A stretch of 64,000 nt of DNA from Methylococcaceae bacterium (GCA_030693065.1 JAUYBL010000009.1:45471-109470); one strand, 5' to 3'; positions 26,072 to 37,970 are shown, counted from the first letter of the stretch. Translations and numbers: made by a program. The notes: a model not told the origin generated them from the sequence alone.

Positions 26072-27379
26072 ATGTCCAAAAATGTAATTACCCTTGAATC
26101 ATTGCTGGAAACTCATGATTTACCGTTCGTTATTATCGACAAGTCATTACGAGTAGTTGCCGTTAACCGGGCGTGGGAAATTCGCTTTGGCATTTCTCGT
26201 GAACGACACCTTGGCGAACCATGTTGTAGTAATAGTGGAAATTGTCGACATAGTCGTTTATTTGAAAAGCTCGAGCCTTATGTCGGCTTATTTCCAGGAG
26301 ATGATCTGACTGATCCCGCAAACCAGCTCAGAGTTCGTGGTTATCCGCTGCTGGATGCTAATGGAACACTTTATATCGGTGAGTCTATTACTGTGACAAC
26401 GCCGTTAAAATCCACGTCAACTCAATCGCCAATGGTTGGTAATTCGTCGGCTTTCCTTACATTACATACTAAACTCACTCAAGCAGCCCAAACTCAAGCA
26501 CCCGTATTATTGACTGGCGAAACTGGGACTGGCAAAGAACTTGCTTCAGAATTTATTCATCGGCATTCTAAAAATGCTACAAATGAATTTGTGGTGATGG
26601 ATTGCACCATCCTGGGGGAAAACTTGTTTGAAAGTGAATTATTTGGGCATGAAAAAGGCGCATTCACCGGCGCAACTGCTGGGAAAAAGGGTTTATTTGA
26701 ACTGGCTGACAATGGCACACTTTTTCTTGATGAAATTGGTGAACTTCCGCTCGCACAACAGCCGAAATTATTACGCGCACTGGAAAGTGGTCAATTTCGT
26801 CGTGTTGGCGGCACCTCGGCTTTAACAGCGAAAGTTAGAGTGATTTGTGCGACACATCGAAATTTGGCAAATATGGTTCGGGACGGTCTATTTCGCGAAG
26901 ATCTCTTTTATCGCTTGTCAGTATTTCCAGTGCCAATACCGCCATTGCGAGAGCGAAGAGAGGATATTCCCAATTTATGTGCGGCAATGCTAACGCAGTT
27001 TGGTCATATGAATGACTGCACGTACACAATAAGCAAACAAGCTATGACAAAATTGCTTCAGCACCAGTGGCCGGGCAATATCCGAGAGCTGAAAAACTGC
27101 CTGCACTTAGCCAGCAGCTTATGCACTGATCACCGCATCGAAGAACACGATATCAACATTGTCCAGCGGCAGACAGTAAACGAGACCCGTCCAATCCACC
27201 ACATTTCACAAACTGTGCAAACAAGCTCGCTCGACCAACTCGAAGCCAATTTTATTAAAGAATTACTCAGCAGACATAACGGCAACCGCAAGCTGATCGC
27301 TGCAGAAATGAACATCAGCGAAAGAACGTTATATCGCAAGCTTAATCGCCTAAATCTAACAAACAGCGACTTACACTAA
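26072..27379 (+). CDS. PAS-type sigma-54-dependent transcriptional activator
   Basis: A 435-residue enhancer-binding protein. An N-terminal PAS-like domain (about 12-115) contains GEPCCSNSGNCRHSRLFEKL, with three cysteines and a histidine that could bind a metal or heme. The AAA+ domain (about 125-355) has Walker A GETGTGKE, the sigma-54 contact loop GAFTGA, and Walker B LFLDEIGEL. A Fis-type helix-turn-helix is at the end (about 385-430, NRKLIAAEMNISERTLYRKL). No receiver domain is present, so it senses a signal directly. It diverges from the PEP-CTERM pair and overlaps the HDOD gene by one base. Confidence 0.93.
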   Translation: MSKNVITLESLLETHDLPFVIIDKSLRVVAVNRAWEIRFGISRERHLGEPCCSNSGNCRHSRLFEKLEPYVGLFPGDDLTDPANQLRVRGYPLLDANGTLYIGESITVTTPLKSTSTQSPMVGNSSAFLTLHTKLTQAAQTQAPVLLTGETGTGKELASEFIHRHSKNATNEFVVMDCTILGENLFESELFGHEKGAFTGATAGKKGLFELADNGTLFLDEIGELPLAQQPKLLRALESGQFRRVGGTSALTAKVRVICATHRNLANMVRDGLFREDLFYRLSVFPVPIPPLRERREDIPNLCAAMLTQFGHMNDCTYTISKQAMTKLLQHQWPGNIRELKNCLHLASSLCTDHRIEEHDINIVQRQTVNETRPIHHISQTVQTSSLDQLEANFIKELLSRHNGNRKLIAAEMNISERTLYRKLNRLNLTNSDLH

Positions 27380-28302
27380 TGCAAGCTTCTCTAATTAACT
27401 GGACACTCAACACTATCACGCCACAGCTGGATAGCTTTACGCCGCCTAAAGACATGCGTGAAGCTATTGGCCGCATAAAAACATTACCGCCTCTTCCTGG
27501 CATTGCTCTTCGCATTACACAACTGGCTGCCGACCCGTCAGCAGATGCGGCCAAATTAGCAAGCATTATCGAACAAGATCCATTGTTAACTGCCCAAGTT
27601 ATCCGCTGGGCATGCTCGCCACTTTATGGATACCACGGCAAAATCACCAGCGTACAGGTTGCCATCACTCGAGTGTTGGGATTTGACTTCGTTTTTAATC
27701 TGGCATTGGGCTTGGCAGCTCTCGCTCCATTGAAAGCTCCCAAAGACGGTCCAGTAGGCACGCGTCTATTTTGGATTCAGGCCCTGGCCAGCACAAAGCT
27801 CATGCCTTTGCTAGCCAATCAAATGCCGGTTGAAAATCGACCTGCTTCGGCCGATTTATTTCTTGCTGGACTGATGCATAACATTGGCTTCCCATTATTG
27901 GGAAATCAGTTCCCAGAAGAATTCAGTTATCTGAATATGCTAATACTTGCCAATCCAACGCTAACTGTTTTTAACCTGGAAAAATTCGCTTTCGGCGTTG
28001 ACCACACCATGTTGGGCGCTTGGCTGATGAGCGCTTGGTCGATGCCCAAACCTATTATCGATATTGTCTATCACCACCACAATCCTTACTACCGAGGCGA
28101 AAATCACCAATTAAATCTTGTCACTTTTTTGAGTGACTGCCTATTGGGTAAGCTTGGTATAGGCGATGCACAACAACAAACCTGTTCTGATGACTTTTTA
28201 GATCAACTTGGCTTGCCAGTAGGCGCTAGCGAAGAAGCGCTGGATAAGTTTAACGACATACTTGAAAATATTATTGCTACGGCGGATATGATTACGGGGT
28301 AG
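27379..28302 (+). CDS. HDOD domain signalling protein
   Basis: A 307-residue HDOD protein (HD-related output domain), occupying about residues 22-220. Signatures are IKTLPPLPGIALRITQLAADPS, IIEQDPLLTAQVIRWA and GLMHNIGFPLL. HDOD proteins take part in signalling but lack a confirmed enzymatic role; many are linked to stress or motility switches. The start overlaps the stop of the sigma-54 activator by one base (TAATG), so the two are translationally coupled and likely act in the same pathway. The segment YHHHNPYYRGENHQ at about 235 resembles a remnant HD metal site. Confidence 0.85.
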   Translation: MQASLINWTLNTITPQLDSFTPPKDMREAIGRIKTLPPLPGIALRITQLAADPSADAAKLASIIEQDPLLTAQVIRWACSPLYGYHGKITSVQVAITRVLGFDFVFNLALGLAALAPLKAPKDGPVGTRLFWIQALASTKLMPLLANQMPVENRPASADLFLAGLMHNIGFPLLGNQFPEEFSYLNMLILANPTLTVFNLEKFAFGVDHTMLGAWLMSAWSMPKPIIDIVYHHHNPYYRGENHQLNLVTFLSDCLLGKLGIGDAQQQTCSDDFLDQLGLPVGASEEALDKFNDILENIIATADMITG

Positions 28303-28318
28303 TTAAAGTTCGTCTCAA

Positions 28319-28510
28319 CTACTGATTAATCAATAGTTGGGCCATATGGTTTAGATGCAAACCACCGAGGCGAATTAAATCTATTCTTGATATGAATGCC
28401 CCAGCTTGTTGATGAGCAAGCCGATTTTGCCGAACCGCAACGCAGTAGCGAGTGACATAAGTTAAAATTCGCGAAATTTGGACCATAACACCAACAATTG
28501 TAATGAACAT
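28319..28510 (-). CDS. possible 63-residue small membrane protein
   Basis: ATG at 28510 is preceded on the minus strand by AGAGGG, about six bases away, which is a good ribosome site. The product starts MFITIVGVMVQISRILTYVTRYCVAV (hydrophobic N-terminus, shown in part) and continues with a basic amphipathic tail. I do not recognise it. It covers most of the 325-base gap between the HDOD gene and rpsT. A chance frame is possible. Confidence 0.3.
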   Translation of the reverse strand: MFITIVGVMVQISRILTYVTRYCVAVRQNRLAHQQAGAFISRIDLIRLGGLHLNHMAQLLINQ

Positions 28511-28545
28511 AAAAAGCCCTCTAGTCAACACAACCTCTAGCAAAA

Positions 28546-28571
28546 GCCACATTAAAATTTGACAATGTGGC
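28546..28571. promoter_or_regulatory. inverted repeat over the rpsT -35 box
   Basis: GCCACATT (28546-28553) and AATGTGGC (28564-28571) are perfect 8-bp arms around a ten-base spacer. The right half overlaps TTGACA. It could be an operator or a chance dyad. Confidence 0.4.
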
Positions 28572-28587
28572 CATTTGAAAAGATAAT
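28559..28587 (+). promoter_or_regulatory. sigma-70 promoter of rpsT
   Basis: TTGACA (28559-28564), a 17-base spacer, GATAAT (28582-28587), 40 bases before the rpsT ATG. Near-consensus, as expected for a ribosomal protein gene. Confidence 0.85.
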
Positions 28588-28627
28588 TCCCAGTCTAATT
28601 AACTCAATCAGTAATAACCGAGACACT

Positions 28628-28891
28628 ATGGCTAATACAGCACAAGCTAAAAAGCGTGCGCGACAAGCGGAAAAAAGCCGTATTCGCAACGCAGGACAAC
28701 GTAGCAACTTACGCACATTCATCAAAAAAGTCATCGCTGCAGTAAGAGCTGGCGACAAAGATAAGGCGCAAGCCGCTCTCAAAACTGTAGTGCCGATTAT
28801 CGATTCTGCAGTTAATAAAGGCATTATCCACAAGAATAAAGCTTCTCGCAGCAAAAGCAGATTAAACTTAAAAGTAAAATCTATCGCTTAA
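28628..28891 (+). CDS. rpsT: 30S ribosomal protein S20
   Basis: An 87-residue, strongly basic helical protein that binds 16S rRNA and assembles early into the 30S subunit. The start at 28628 ([18 protein letters not shown]) matches the family; the frame is open upstream but contains the promoter, so it is not translated. The [17 protein letters not shown] and [17 protein letters not shown] segments are diagnostic. It is a single-gene transcription unit between a strong promoter at 28559 and a strong terminator at 28911. A rare-codon or UUG start, used in E. coli S20 for feedback, is not seen here; the start is a plain ATG. Confidence 0.97.
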   Translation: MANTAQAKKRARQAEKSRIRNAGQRSNLRTFIKKVIAAVRAGDKDKAQAALKTVVPIIDSAVNKGIIHKNKASRSKSRLNLKVKSIA

Positions 28892-28910
28892 TTGCTAGTT
28901 TTTCGAGATA

Positions 28911-28949
28911 AAAAAAGCCGCCCATTCAAACAGAATGGGCGGCTTTTTT
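28911..28949. terminator. bidirectional terminator between rpsT and proB
   Basis: Eleven-pair GC-rich stem (28917-28927 with 28933-28943) flanked by an A-run and a T-run, so it works on both strands. Confidence 0.93.
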
Positions 28950-28968
28950 ATTGCCTATTAACAATCCC

Positions 28969-31117
<2,149 letters not shown>

Positions 31118-31153
31118 TCAAATACCGCCACTCTTAAACCACCTTCCATAAAC

Positions 31154-31187
31154 AAAAAAAGCCCCACCATGAAGGGCGGAGCTTTTT
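31154..31187 (-). terminator. partial terminator between rpmA and obgE
   Basis: A stem with two mismatches at 31161-31182 flanked by A- and T-runs. It probably lowers transcription from ribosomal protein genes into obgE and proB. Confidence 0.55.
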
Positions 31188-31223
31188 ATGCACTTACTCT
31201 GCCGCAAAATGCGACAGATAAGT

Positions 31224-31481
31224 TTATGCAGTAACAATACTGACAAATTTACGATTTTTTGGGCCCTTAGCCTGAAAAACCACTTTCCCGTCCGCTGTAG
31301 CAAACAAGGTATGATCCTTGCCTAACCCTACATTATCTCCAGCGTGAAAATGAGTTCCACGTTGACGGACAATTATATTACCAGCAATCACCGCTTCACC
31401 ACCAAAACGCTTAACGCCTAAGCGTTTTGCATTAGAATCACGTCCATTACGCGTACTACCGCCTGCTTTCTTATGAGCCAT
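31224..31481 (-). CDS. rpmA: 50S ribosomal protein L27
   Basis: An 85-residue protein whose N-terminus reaches the peptidyl transferase centre. It starts [20 protein letters not shown], the universal signature without the Firmicutes N-terminal extension. [22 protein letters not shown] and [16 protein letters not shown] complete the fold. It lies 34 bases after rplU, the usual pairing. Nothing odd. Confidence 0.98.
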   Translation of the reverse strand: MAHKKAGGSTRNGRDSNAKRLGVKRFGGEAVIAGNIIVRQRGTHFHAGDNVGLGKDHTLFATADGKVVFQAKGPKNRKFVSIVTA

Positions 31482-31515
31482 ATCAACCCAACCCCTATAT
31501 ATTCAACAAAAATTC

Positions 31516-31827
31516 TTAAGCAGAAATACCAGTAATCTGAACTTCTGTATAGTATTGACGATGCCCCATTTGTTTCATATGGTGCTTGCGTCTTCTGAAT
31601 TTAATAATCTTAATTTTTTTGTGTCTTCCTTGAGACAAAACTGTCGCAGTGACTTTGCCGCCTTCAATAAACGGCAGACCAACTTTGACATCGTCGCCGG
31701 ACTTGACCAGCAGCACTTTATCAAATTCAATGCTGTCGCCTTCGCCAAGCTCTAGTTTTTCTATTTTTAAATAAGTACCTTCTTCAACGCGGTACTGTTT
31801 ACCACCTGTTTGAATTACCGCATACAT
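31516..31827 (-). CDS. rplU: 50S ribosomal protein L21
   Basis: A 103-residue 23S rRNA-binding protein. The start [17 protein letters not shown] at 31827 fits the family; the frame extends six codons upstream without support. The C-terminal [23 protein letters not shown] is the rRNA-binding L21 motif. First gene of the rplU-rpmA unit, divergent from ispB, the normal arrangement in gammaproteobacteria. Confidence 0.97.
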   Translation of the reverse strand: MYAVIQTGGKQYRVEEGTYLKIEKLELGEGDSIEFDKVLLVKSGDDVKVGLPFIEGGKVTATVLSQGRHKKIKIIKFRRRKHHMKQMGHRQYYTEVQITGISA

Positions 31828-32057
31828 CGGCGTAAGCTCCATCAAGCATTAATCTAATTAAAGTGAACAAAGAATTATATTTTTTAGTCAACGCATAGTC
31901 AAATCTAAATTCACAAAAAACAACCATAATCGTTTTAATCTGACCAGCGTTATCGTCAATTCAAGGCTAGCATCAGCCATCAATTAGACATTATGGGTTA
32001 TAATACGACGGAAAGCCAAATAAGGCATATTATCAAACCCCCACGTAAAACATACAC

Positions 32058-33068
32058 ATGGCATCTGATTTACATTCCATCTCTACCCCCAACCCCTCCA
32101 TTGATTTTGATTCAATTAAAAAATTGACATCAACCGAAGCTTCGGAGGTCGATCAACTTATCATCAACGAACTTAGTTCAGATGTTGTTCTTATCAATCA
32201 GGTTGGGCATTATATTGTCGGCAACGGTGGCAAACGATTAAGGCCGATGCTGCTATTACTGGCCGCCAAGGCTCTTGGAGGCATCACAGACAGCCATTTA
32301 ATCTTAGCGGCTGTTATAGAGTTCATACACACAGCTACGCTGCTTCATGACGACGTGGTCGATGAATCCGACTTCCGTAGAGGCAAGGATTCTGCAAATG
32401 CTGTGTGGGGAAATGCCGCCAGCGTTTTGGTTGGTGATTATTTATATTCCAGCGCGTTCGAAATGATGGTCCGCACCAACAACATGCGCGTCATGGAGAT
32501 TCTTTCGAAGACTACGACAGCAATCGCTGAAGGTGAAGTATTGCAATTATTAAATTGTAATAATCCTGAAACCACCGAAACTAAATACCTCGAAGTTATT
32601 GCCAGAAAAACCGCCATCTTGTTCAGCGCCGCCACTCGCCTCAGCGCCGTTATATCAAACACACCTGCAGCAACTGAAGAAGGCCTGGCTCAGTACGGAC
32701 AGCACTTAGGAATCGCGTTTCAATTGATTGACGATGCACTTGATTACAAAGCAACCAAAGAAGAACTTGGCAAGAACTTAGGCGATGATCTAGCCGAAGG
32801 AAAACCAACGCTTCCGTTGATTTATGCCATCCAAAATAGCAGCAAAAGTGATGCCGACCTTATAATTGACGCAATTAAAAATGGCAATCGCGATGCGTTT
32901 GCCGAAATTTACAGCATTGTGCAAAGCACCAAAGCAATCGATTACACTGAGCAACGAGCAGAAGAAGAAGCGCAAAAAGCCATTAGCGCACTAGCCGTGC
33001 TTCCGGATTCCGAATACAAGGCCGCCCTCATCCAATTGGCGCAATTCTCGGTTCAACGTAACTACTAA
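32058..33068 (+). CDS. ispB: octaprenyl (polyprenyl) diphosphate synthase
   Basis: Extends farnesyl diphosphate to the C40 side chain of ubiquinone. The 336-residue trans-prenyltransferase has the two aspartate-rich motifs: LLHDDVVDES (first, DDxxD) and QLIDDALDY (second), with GGKRLRPML before them. Chain length cannot be read with certainty from sequence; C40 is taken from the family in gammaproteobacteria. It diverges from rplU, as in E. coli. A TATAAT box at 31999-32004, about 54 bases before the ATG, is a likely -10 element. The N-terminal 15-20 residues are variable and the start may be a few codons downstream. Confidence 0.94.
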   Translation: MASDLHSISTPNPSIDFDSIKKLTSTEASEVDQLIINELSSDVVLINQVGHYIVGNGGKRLRPMLLLLAAKALGGITDSHLILAAVIEFIHTATLLHDDVVDESDFRRGKDSANAVWGNAASVLVGDYLYSSAFEMMVRTNNMRVMEILSKTTTAIAEGEVLQLLNCNNPETTETKYLEVIARKTAILFSAATRLSAVISNTPAATEEGLAQYGQHLGIAFQLIDDALDYKATKEELGKNLGDDLAEGKPTLPLIYAIQNSSKSDADLIIDAIKNGNRDAFAEIYSIVQSTKAIDYTEQRAEEEAQKAISALAVLPDSEYKAALIQLAQFSVQRNY

Positions 33069-33083
33069 ACATAAATAAACGAA

Positions 33084-33153
33084 AAGCCTCAATCGCTTAC
33101 GCATTGGATTTCCTGACCATCCATTTATCAGCGATAGGGCTTATTTGTTTTTA
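33084..33153 (+). terminator. possible terminator of ispB
   Basis: AAGCC and ATCGCT (33084-33097) pair with AGCGAT and GGCTT (33130-33142), followed by ATTTGTTTTT. The long loop weakens the call. Confidence 0.4.
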
Positions 33154-33203
33154 ACTCACCGCAACCTCTTAAAAATCACAGCTTGCTGAACCAGCATTGC
33201 ATA

Positions 33204-34967
33204 TCAAAGTGCTTCGACAGCTTTATCCGGGTGATCTTTAAATTGCATATGGTGCAGTCGCGCATAAGGGCCATTCTTGGCAAGCAATTCTTCATGTCGC
33301 CCCTGCTCTACGATTCGACCATGATCCATCACCAAAATTACATCGGCATTTTCGATAGTAGATAGCCGGTGCGCAATCACTAACGTCGTCCGATTACGCA
33401 TGGCTTTTTGCAGTGCAGACTGGATATAACGCTCCGATTCCGTATCCAATGCAGAGGTAGCTTCATCCAAGATCAGAATGGGCGCATCTTTTAATAACGC
33501 TCTTGCCAAAGCCAAGCGTTGCCGCTGACCACCGGATAATTTAACGCCGTTCTCGCCGATCTCGGTATCCAGCCCTTGCGGTAACTGATTAATAAATTCC
33601 ATCGCATAAGCATCAGTAGCCGCTGCAATAATCTTGTCACGAGGCGTTCCTGCCAACGCGCCGTAAGCAATATTGTTAGCAATGGTATCGTTAAATAAGG
33701 TGACCTGCTGATTTACCAGGGCAACCTGCCTTCTCAAATTAGCCAAGGTGTAATTTTGAATTTCAACGCCATCAAGCAGAATCTCACCTATTTCATGAGG
33801 ATAAAAACGCGACACTAGATTAGCCATGGTACTTTTACCACCACCCGACGCGCCTACCAAAGCGACTGTCTGACCCGACTCCACCTTGACATTGATATTC
33901 TGTAAGGCCAACTCATCAGTACCTTGATAACGAAAAGACAGGTTTCTGAATTCCAACCCCCCCCGAGATCTTTCTACCTGATACCGACCTTGGTCTATCT
34001 CGCATGACTCGTCCAAAATGACGAATAAAGATTCTGCGGCGGCAATGCCTTTTTGAATTTCACCATTAGCATCGGTTAATTGCCTGATCGGCCTGGGTAA
34101 TAAAAATGCCGCAGTTAGATAGCTAACAAACTCGCCAACACTGGCTTGCTGCATAAAATACAACGCCATATACATCAGCACTGACAATGCTAGAGCAATA
34201 ATTAGCTGCATGACCGGGCTATGAATAGCAGTCGTCGTGGCCATTTTCAGGGCTTGTCGACGATTGTTATCACTACTCTTCAAAAAGCGTTGTCGTTCAT
34301 AATCCTCACCACCGTAACTCCGCACAACCCGATGAGCCCCAACTAATTCAGAGGTAACGTGAGTCATATCACCTACTGATTCCTGAAGTCTTTTACTGAT
34401 CTTACGCAGCCGTTTACTCACATAGCTAACCAGCAGCACGATGATTGGGGTGATACCGACAAACACCAGCGACAACATCCAGTTGAGATAAAACAAATAC
34501 GCCAGCAAACCCAACGCGGACAGGCCTTCTCTAATTATTGTTTTTACCGAATCGGTAGTCGCCTTGGTGACCTCTCCAACATTGTTGGTGATTCTGGAAA
34601 TCATAAACCCGCTATTATTGCTATCAAAATAAGCCGTCGGCAACCGGGTATATTGATCAAAAATTTCACAGCGCAAAGTATGAATAATGCTGGTAGACAC
34701 CTTGGATAAAAAGTAATTGCCTAAGTAAGTACCTATACCACGCAACACAATCAAGCCACTAAACAGCAACGGCATATAAAACATGCCTTCGCGCTTATCT
34801 GACTGCAACGTATCGATAATGGTTTGAATCATCGCCGCAAATAACGGCTGAGTACTGGAATAGATCACAAAGCCCAGAATACTAAGGGCAAAATAGCCGC
34901 GTAGAGGTTTCACATAGGTCAATAAGCGCCTATAGACTTCAGCACTTGCCAGAGATTTGTTTTGCAT
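33204..34967 (-). CDS. msbA: lipid A export ABC transporter MsbA
   Basis: Flips core-lipid A across the inner membrane. ATG 34967 (MQNKSLASAEVYRRLLTYV) gives 587 residues, close to the family length of about 582; an earlier frame of 30 codons looks non-coding. Six transmembrane helices (about 25-315) precede the ATPase (about 345-580): Walker A GASGGGKSTMANL, signature [16 protein letters not shown], Walker B ILILDEATSALD. lpxK, usually next to msbA, is absent here. A short secreted protein gene lies upstream on the same strand. Confidence 0.94.
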   Translation of the reverse strand: MQNKSLASAEVYRRLLTYVKPLRGYFALSILGFVIYSSTQPLFAAMIQTIIDTLQSDKREGMFYMPLLFSGLIVLRGIGTYLGNYFLSKVSTSIIHTLRCEIFDQYTRLPTAYFDSNNSGFMISRITNNVGEVTKATTDSVKTIIREGLSALGLLAYLFYLNWMLSLVFVGITPIIVLLVSYVSKRLRKISKRLQESVGDMTHVTSELVGAHRVVRSYGGEDYERQRFLKSSDNNRRQALKMATTTAIHSPVMQLIIALALSVLMYMALYFMQQASVGEFVSYLTAAFLLPRPIRQLTDANGEIQKGIAAAESLFVILDESCEIDQGRYQVERSRGGLEFRNLSFRYQGTDELALQNINVKVESGQTVALVGASGGGKSTMANLVSRFYPHEIGEILLDGVEIQNYTLANLRRQVALVNQQVTLFNDTIANNIAYGALAGTPRDKIIAAATDAYAMEFINQLPQGLDTEIGENGVKLSGGQRQRLALARALLKDAPILILDEATSALDTESERYIQSALQKAMRNRTTLVIAHRLSTIENADVILVMDHGRIVEQGRHEELLAKNGPYARLHHMQFKDHPDKAVEAL

Positions 34968-35102
34968 AGTCGATGAAAAATTTGAGCTGTTCAGCTTGCT
35001 TATGCACAAAACTGATTGAGATATTAAGAATTGTTGGCGGATGCTTTTAATAGCCACACCCGCCAGAAGATGCTGAAGTCAGCTTTTAGAAATTAATACA
35101 AT

Positions 35103-35510
35103 TTATTGCTCAGTCACTTTAAGCAACCAGCCATATTTCTCACTACAACCTAAGGTGGCCTTGGCGCTAATATCAAGCCTGACGAATTGACCAGTAAATT
35201 CAGCAGGAATCTTAGATTTAACTCGATGAAAACTACTATTGCTTTCTACCGAGAAATCAATGGGCTTACTTTTGGCAGAAAGCTTAATGCTTTTAGGATC
35301 AACCCACGGCGACACCATCACCGTAAACTCAGACTCCGGAGCGACCTCATGTTTTTCCGGCTCTTGATACACAGGCAATGTAAAGTCCTTGAACTGGGGT
35401 TTTTTACACGCTTTTTCGTCATCGTCTTTCGTATAGGCAATCGCTGAAGTGCTTACTGCAACCATAGCAAACACACACACCGATTTGAGCAATGTTTTTA
35501 TTGTTGTCAT
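35103..35510 (-). CDS. secreted hypothetical protein
   Basis: A 135-residue protein with a signal peptide (about 1-26, VCVFAMVAVSTSAIA) and a mature part rich in beta-forming segments (FTVMVSPWVDPKSIKLSAKS, FVRLDISAKATLGCSEKYGW). It has two cysteines in the mature part (C34, KAC, and C121, LGCSEKYG) that could form a disulfide. The layout suggests an immunoglobulin-like periplasmic fold. I do not recognise a named family. It is separate from msbA by about 135 bases. Confidence 0.75.
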   Translation of the reverse strand: MTTIKTLLKSVCVFAMVAVSTSAIAYTKDDDEKACKKPQFKDFTLPVYQEPEKHEVAPESEFTVMVSPWVDPKSIKLSAKSKPIDFSVESNSSFHRVKSKIPAEFTGQFVRLDISAKATLGCSEKYGWLLKVTEQ

Positions 35511-35791
35511 ACCCTCTCCTCACCTTAAAAAACGGCCAGAATTTATAAATCAATCCGCCGGATGTTTTAACACAGCAGCACTTTAATTATTTTCCGGGCG
35601 CATTTCAACTTGAAGCAGTTTGCGAGACTATTGGAAGCTTATGAAATATAGATTTTCAAGTAAAGAATTTATCCAACTTTCCGGACTTTCAATTGGATAA
35701 TCAATGATGACATTAAATCGTATTATTCTTGCAAAAAGCCCATGCGATGCCAGCGTATTCCTCACCGAGTTAAATCAAGAGCTAAATAAAT

Positions 35792-36850
35792 TTATCGCGA
35801 ATTAAGAAGTTGGTATCTAAGTTCACTTAAACCGGTTGTATCAATATCTTGCGGATTGAGCACCCGGCCTATGCCTACGGATTCCTCAAAGGCGTGACGA
35901 TTGCCCTGATAGCTGACTTTATAGCGATTGATTCCGGCCTGACTGTCCACCCAACTGACTGACTTAACCATGGACAAGGATTGTAAATATTGGGTGACCC
36001 GACTGATGTCATTGACGCCATTGATGCCCGCTATTTTAAGCACCACAACTCCAGCCGACTCAACACCATCAGGCTTGGCCGCATAATAACCAGCTAGTTG
36101 CTTATAGACACCACTTAAACCAGTTGCAATCACTTCGTTTAAAGTGCCGCATGACTTGCTCCATTGCTCGACACGGTCATCAAAATAAAATGCCCAATCA
36201 CCTTTCCAGCACTGCTGCATTTTTACGACCCGGCCAGCTAGAATAGAAACAACACCATAACGTTCTGACACGTTAAGCAAATTTTGCGGGTATGCACTCA
36301 ACACATCATTCACCGATAATTGACGCTGTTCATCCAGGTCAGATAAGGGATACAACAACGGCAAGCCGGTCTGCTTGGCCCCCTTGCTCAGGGCGATATT
36401 GAGTTCGGACATGCTGTCCGCCTTATAAAAAGAACGCCTTCCATTTTCTTCAACAACTAACCACAACAACGTTTCCGGTCGAATTTCACCCCATACCTTC
36501 AATCTACTGGTCTTTAGCGCCTCCAGTAACGCTTGCTCATCGAACAGCACACGCATATTCCTGGCTTCATTATCCGCCGCCAAGTTAACTTCTGTTAAGG
36601 AATACTGATGCTGTTTAACGAAACGAGGAGCATTAGCCAATGTTGCTTGCACCACCCTATCTTGCAGGACATTATCACCAGCCAGAATACGACCAAGCAC
36701 CACAGTTAACGCGTCTTTAAAAGCGGCGTTCTTGTCTTCATTAGACGGACTGTTAGCGATAACTTCCGTTTCGTACAATCCTCGCACTTCTGCAGCGAAA
36801 ACTGGCGCACATAAAAGTAATCCACTTAAAAGCAAAGCACGGTAAAGCAC
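35792..36850 (-). CDS. DUF2066 family protein
   Basis: A 352-residue protein of DUF2066, found next to purM in many gammaproteobacteria; function unknown. I chose the GTG at 36850 because GAGGG lies about nine bases upstream on the minus strand and a signal peptide ([20 protein letters not shown], about 20 residues) begins there; the longer frame from 36922 overlaps the purM start. The first domain contains [19 protein letters not shown] and [16 protein letters not shown], and the second half has the repeated beta-rich [22 protein letters not shown]. It is exported to the periplasm or envelope. Confidence 0.85.
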   Translation of the reverse strand: MLYRALLLSGLLLCAPVFAAEVRGLYETEVIANSPSNEDKNAAFKDALTVVLGRILAGDNVLQDRVVQATLANAPRFVKQHQYSLTEVNLAADNEARNMRVLFDEQALLEALKTSRLKVWGEIRPETLLWLVVEENGRRSFYKADSMSELNIALSKGAKQTGLPLLYPLSDLDEQRQLSVNDVLSAYPQNLLNVSERYGVVSILAGRVVKMQQCWKGDWAFYFDDRVEQWSKSCGTLNEVIATGLSGVYKQLAGYYAAKPDGVESAGVVVLKIAGINGVNDISRVTQYLQSLSMVKSVSWVDSQAGINRYKVSYQGNRHAFEESVGIGRVLNPQDIDTTGLSELRYQLLNSR

Positions 36851-36920
36851 GCTATATCCCTCACATAATTCTAAAGATGTCTTGTACAATATCGGCAGTT
36901 TAGCAATAACTTTAGAGAGC

Positions 36921-37970
36921 ATGACATTGAGCGAACAAAATCAGGAAGGCTTGAATTACAAAAGCGCCGGCGTTGATATTGCTGCCGGCAACGCATTGGT
37001 TGAGCGCATTAAGCCGATTGCGGCCAGAACCCGTACCGCCGGTGTAATGGCTGGATTGGGTGGCTTTGGCTCAATGTTCGAACTGCCGTTGGATCGTTAT
37101 CAAAATCCTATTTTGGTGTCCGGCACCGACGGTGTCGGCACCAAATTAAAGCTGGCCAATGAGCTGGGCGTTCATGACACTATCGGTATTGATCTAGTTG
37201 CCATGTGCGTTAACGATATTATCGTACAAGGCGCAGAACCCCTATTTTTTCTGGATTATTTTGCAACCGGCAAGTTGGATGTCGATACTGCTGCCGACGT
37301 CATCAAAGGCATAGGTAAAGGCTGCGAACTGGCTGGTGCTGCCTTGGTAGGCGGTGAAACTGCTGAAATGCCGGGCATGTACACCGACGGCGAATATGAC
37401 TTGGCAGGTTTTTGCGTTGGCATCGTGGAAAAAAATAAAGTGCTGGATGGTAGCAAAGTCAGTATTGGCGATAAGTTGATCGGCATTGCCTCTTCCGGCC
37501 CACACTCCAATGGCTACTCGTTAATCCGCAAAATTATTAGTCATAGTCAATCATCCCTATCTGAACCTTTTAACAACACTACCTTAGGTGCTGCGCTACT
37601 AGAGCCGACACGTATTTACGTAAAATCGTTACTTTCACTGATAAACACCGTTCCTGTACATGCGCTCGCTCACATCACCGGCGGCGGCATCACTGAAAAT
37701 CTGCCAAGAGTATTACCGGAAGGTATTAACGCTGAAATTAACCTATCTAGCTGGGAATTACCTGAGATTTTCAAATGGTTGCGACAAAAAGGCAACGTGT
37801 CGCTGGATGATATGCTTATTACCTTTAACTGCGGCATCGGTATGATAGTTTGCGTCGCCCCGGAACACGAGCAGGCTGCGTTAACAGCACTTGAGCAACT
37901 AGGTGAAAATGCCTTTCCTTTAGGGCAACTAGTAGCGGTGACAGGTAAACCTAGAGTTATATACAAGTAA
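36921..37970 (+). CDS. purM: phosphoribosylformylglycinamidine cyclo-ligase
   Basis: Closes the imidazole ring of AIR in purine synthesis, using ATP. ATG 36921 ([20 protein letters not shown]) gives 349 residues; 13 codons upstream in the same frame are not supported. The signature [16 protein letters not shown] start, [12 protein letters not shown], and [16 protein letters not shown] are present. It diverges from the DUF2066 gene with about 70 bases between starts. purN, often downstream, is missing here; instead a possible hairpin (37995-38026) and sdhB follow. Confidence 0.95.
   Translation: MTLSEQNQEGLNYKSAGVDIAAGNALVERIKPIAARTRTAGVMAGLGGFGSMFELPLDRYQNPILVSGTDGVGTKLKLANELGVHDTIGIDLVAMCVNDIIVQGAEPLFFLDYFATGKLDVDTAADVIKGIGKGCELAGAALVGGETAEMPGMYTDGEYDLAGFCVGIVEKNKVLDGSKVSIGDKLIGIASSGPHSNGYSLIRKIISHSQSSLSEPFNNTTLGAALLEPTRIYVKSLLSLINTVPVHALAHITGGGITENLPRVLPEGINAEINLSSWELPEIFKWLRQKGNVSLDDMLITFNCGIGMIVCVAPEHEQAALTALEQLGENAFPLGQLVAVTGKPRVIYK

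Noticed and set aside
35704..35805. 33-codon plus-strand frame (MMTLNRIILAKSPC...)
   Set aside because: No ribosome site, overlaps the 3' end of the DUF2066 gene on the other strand, and no recognisable similarity.
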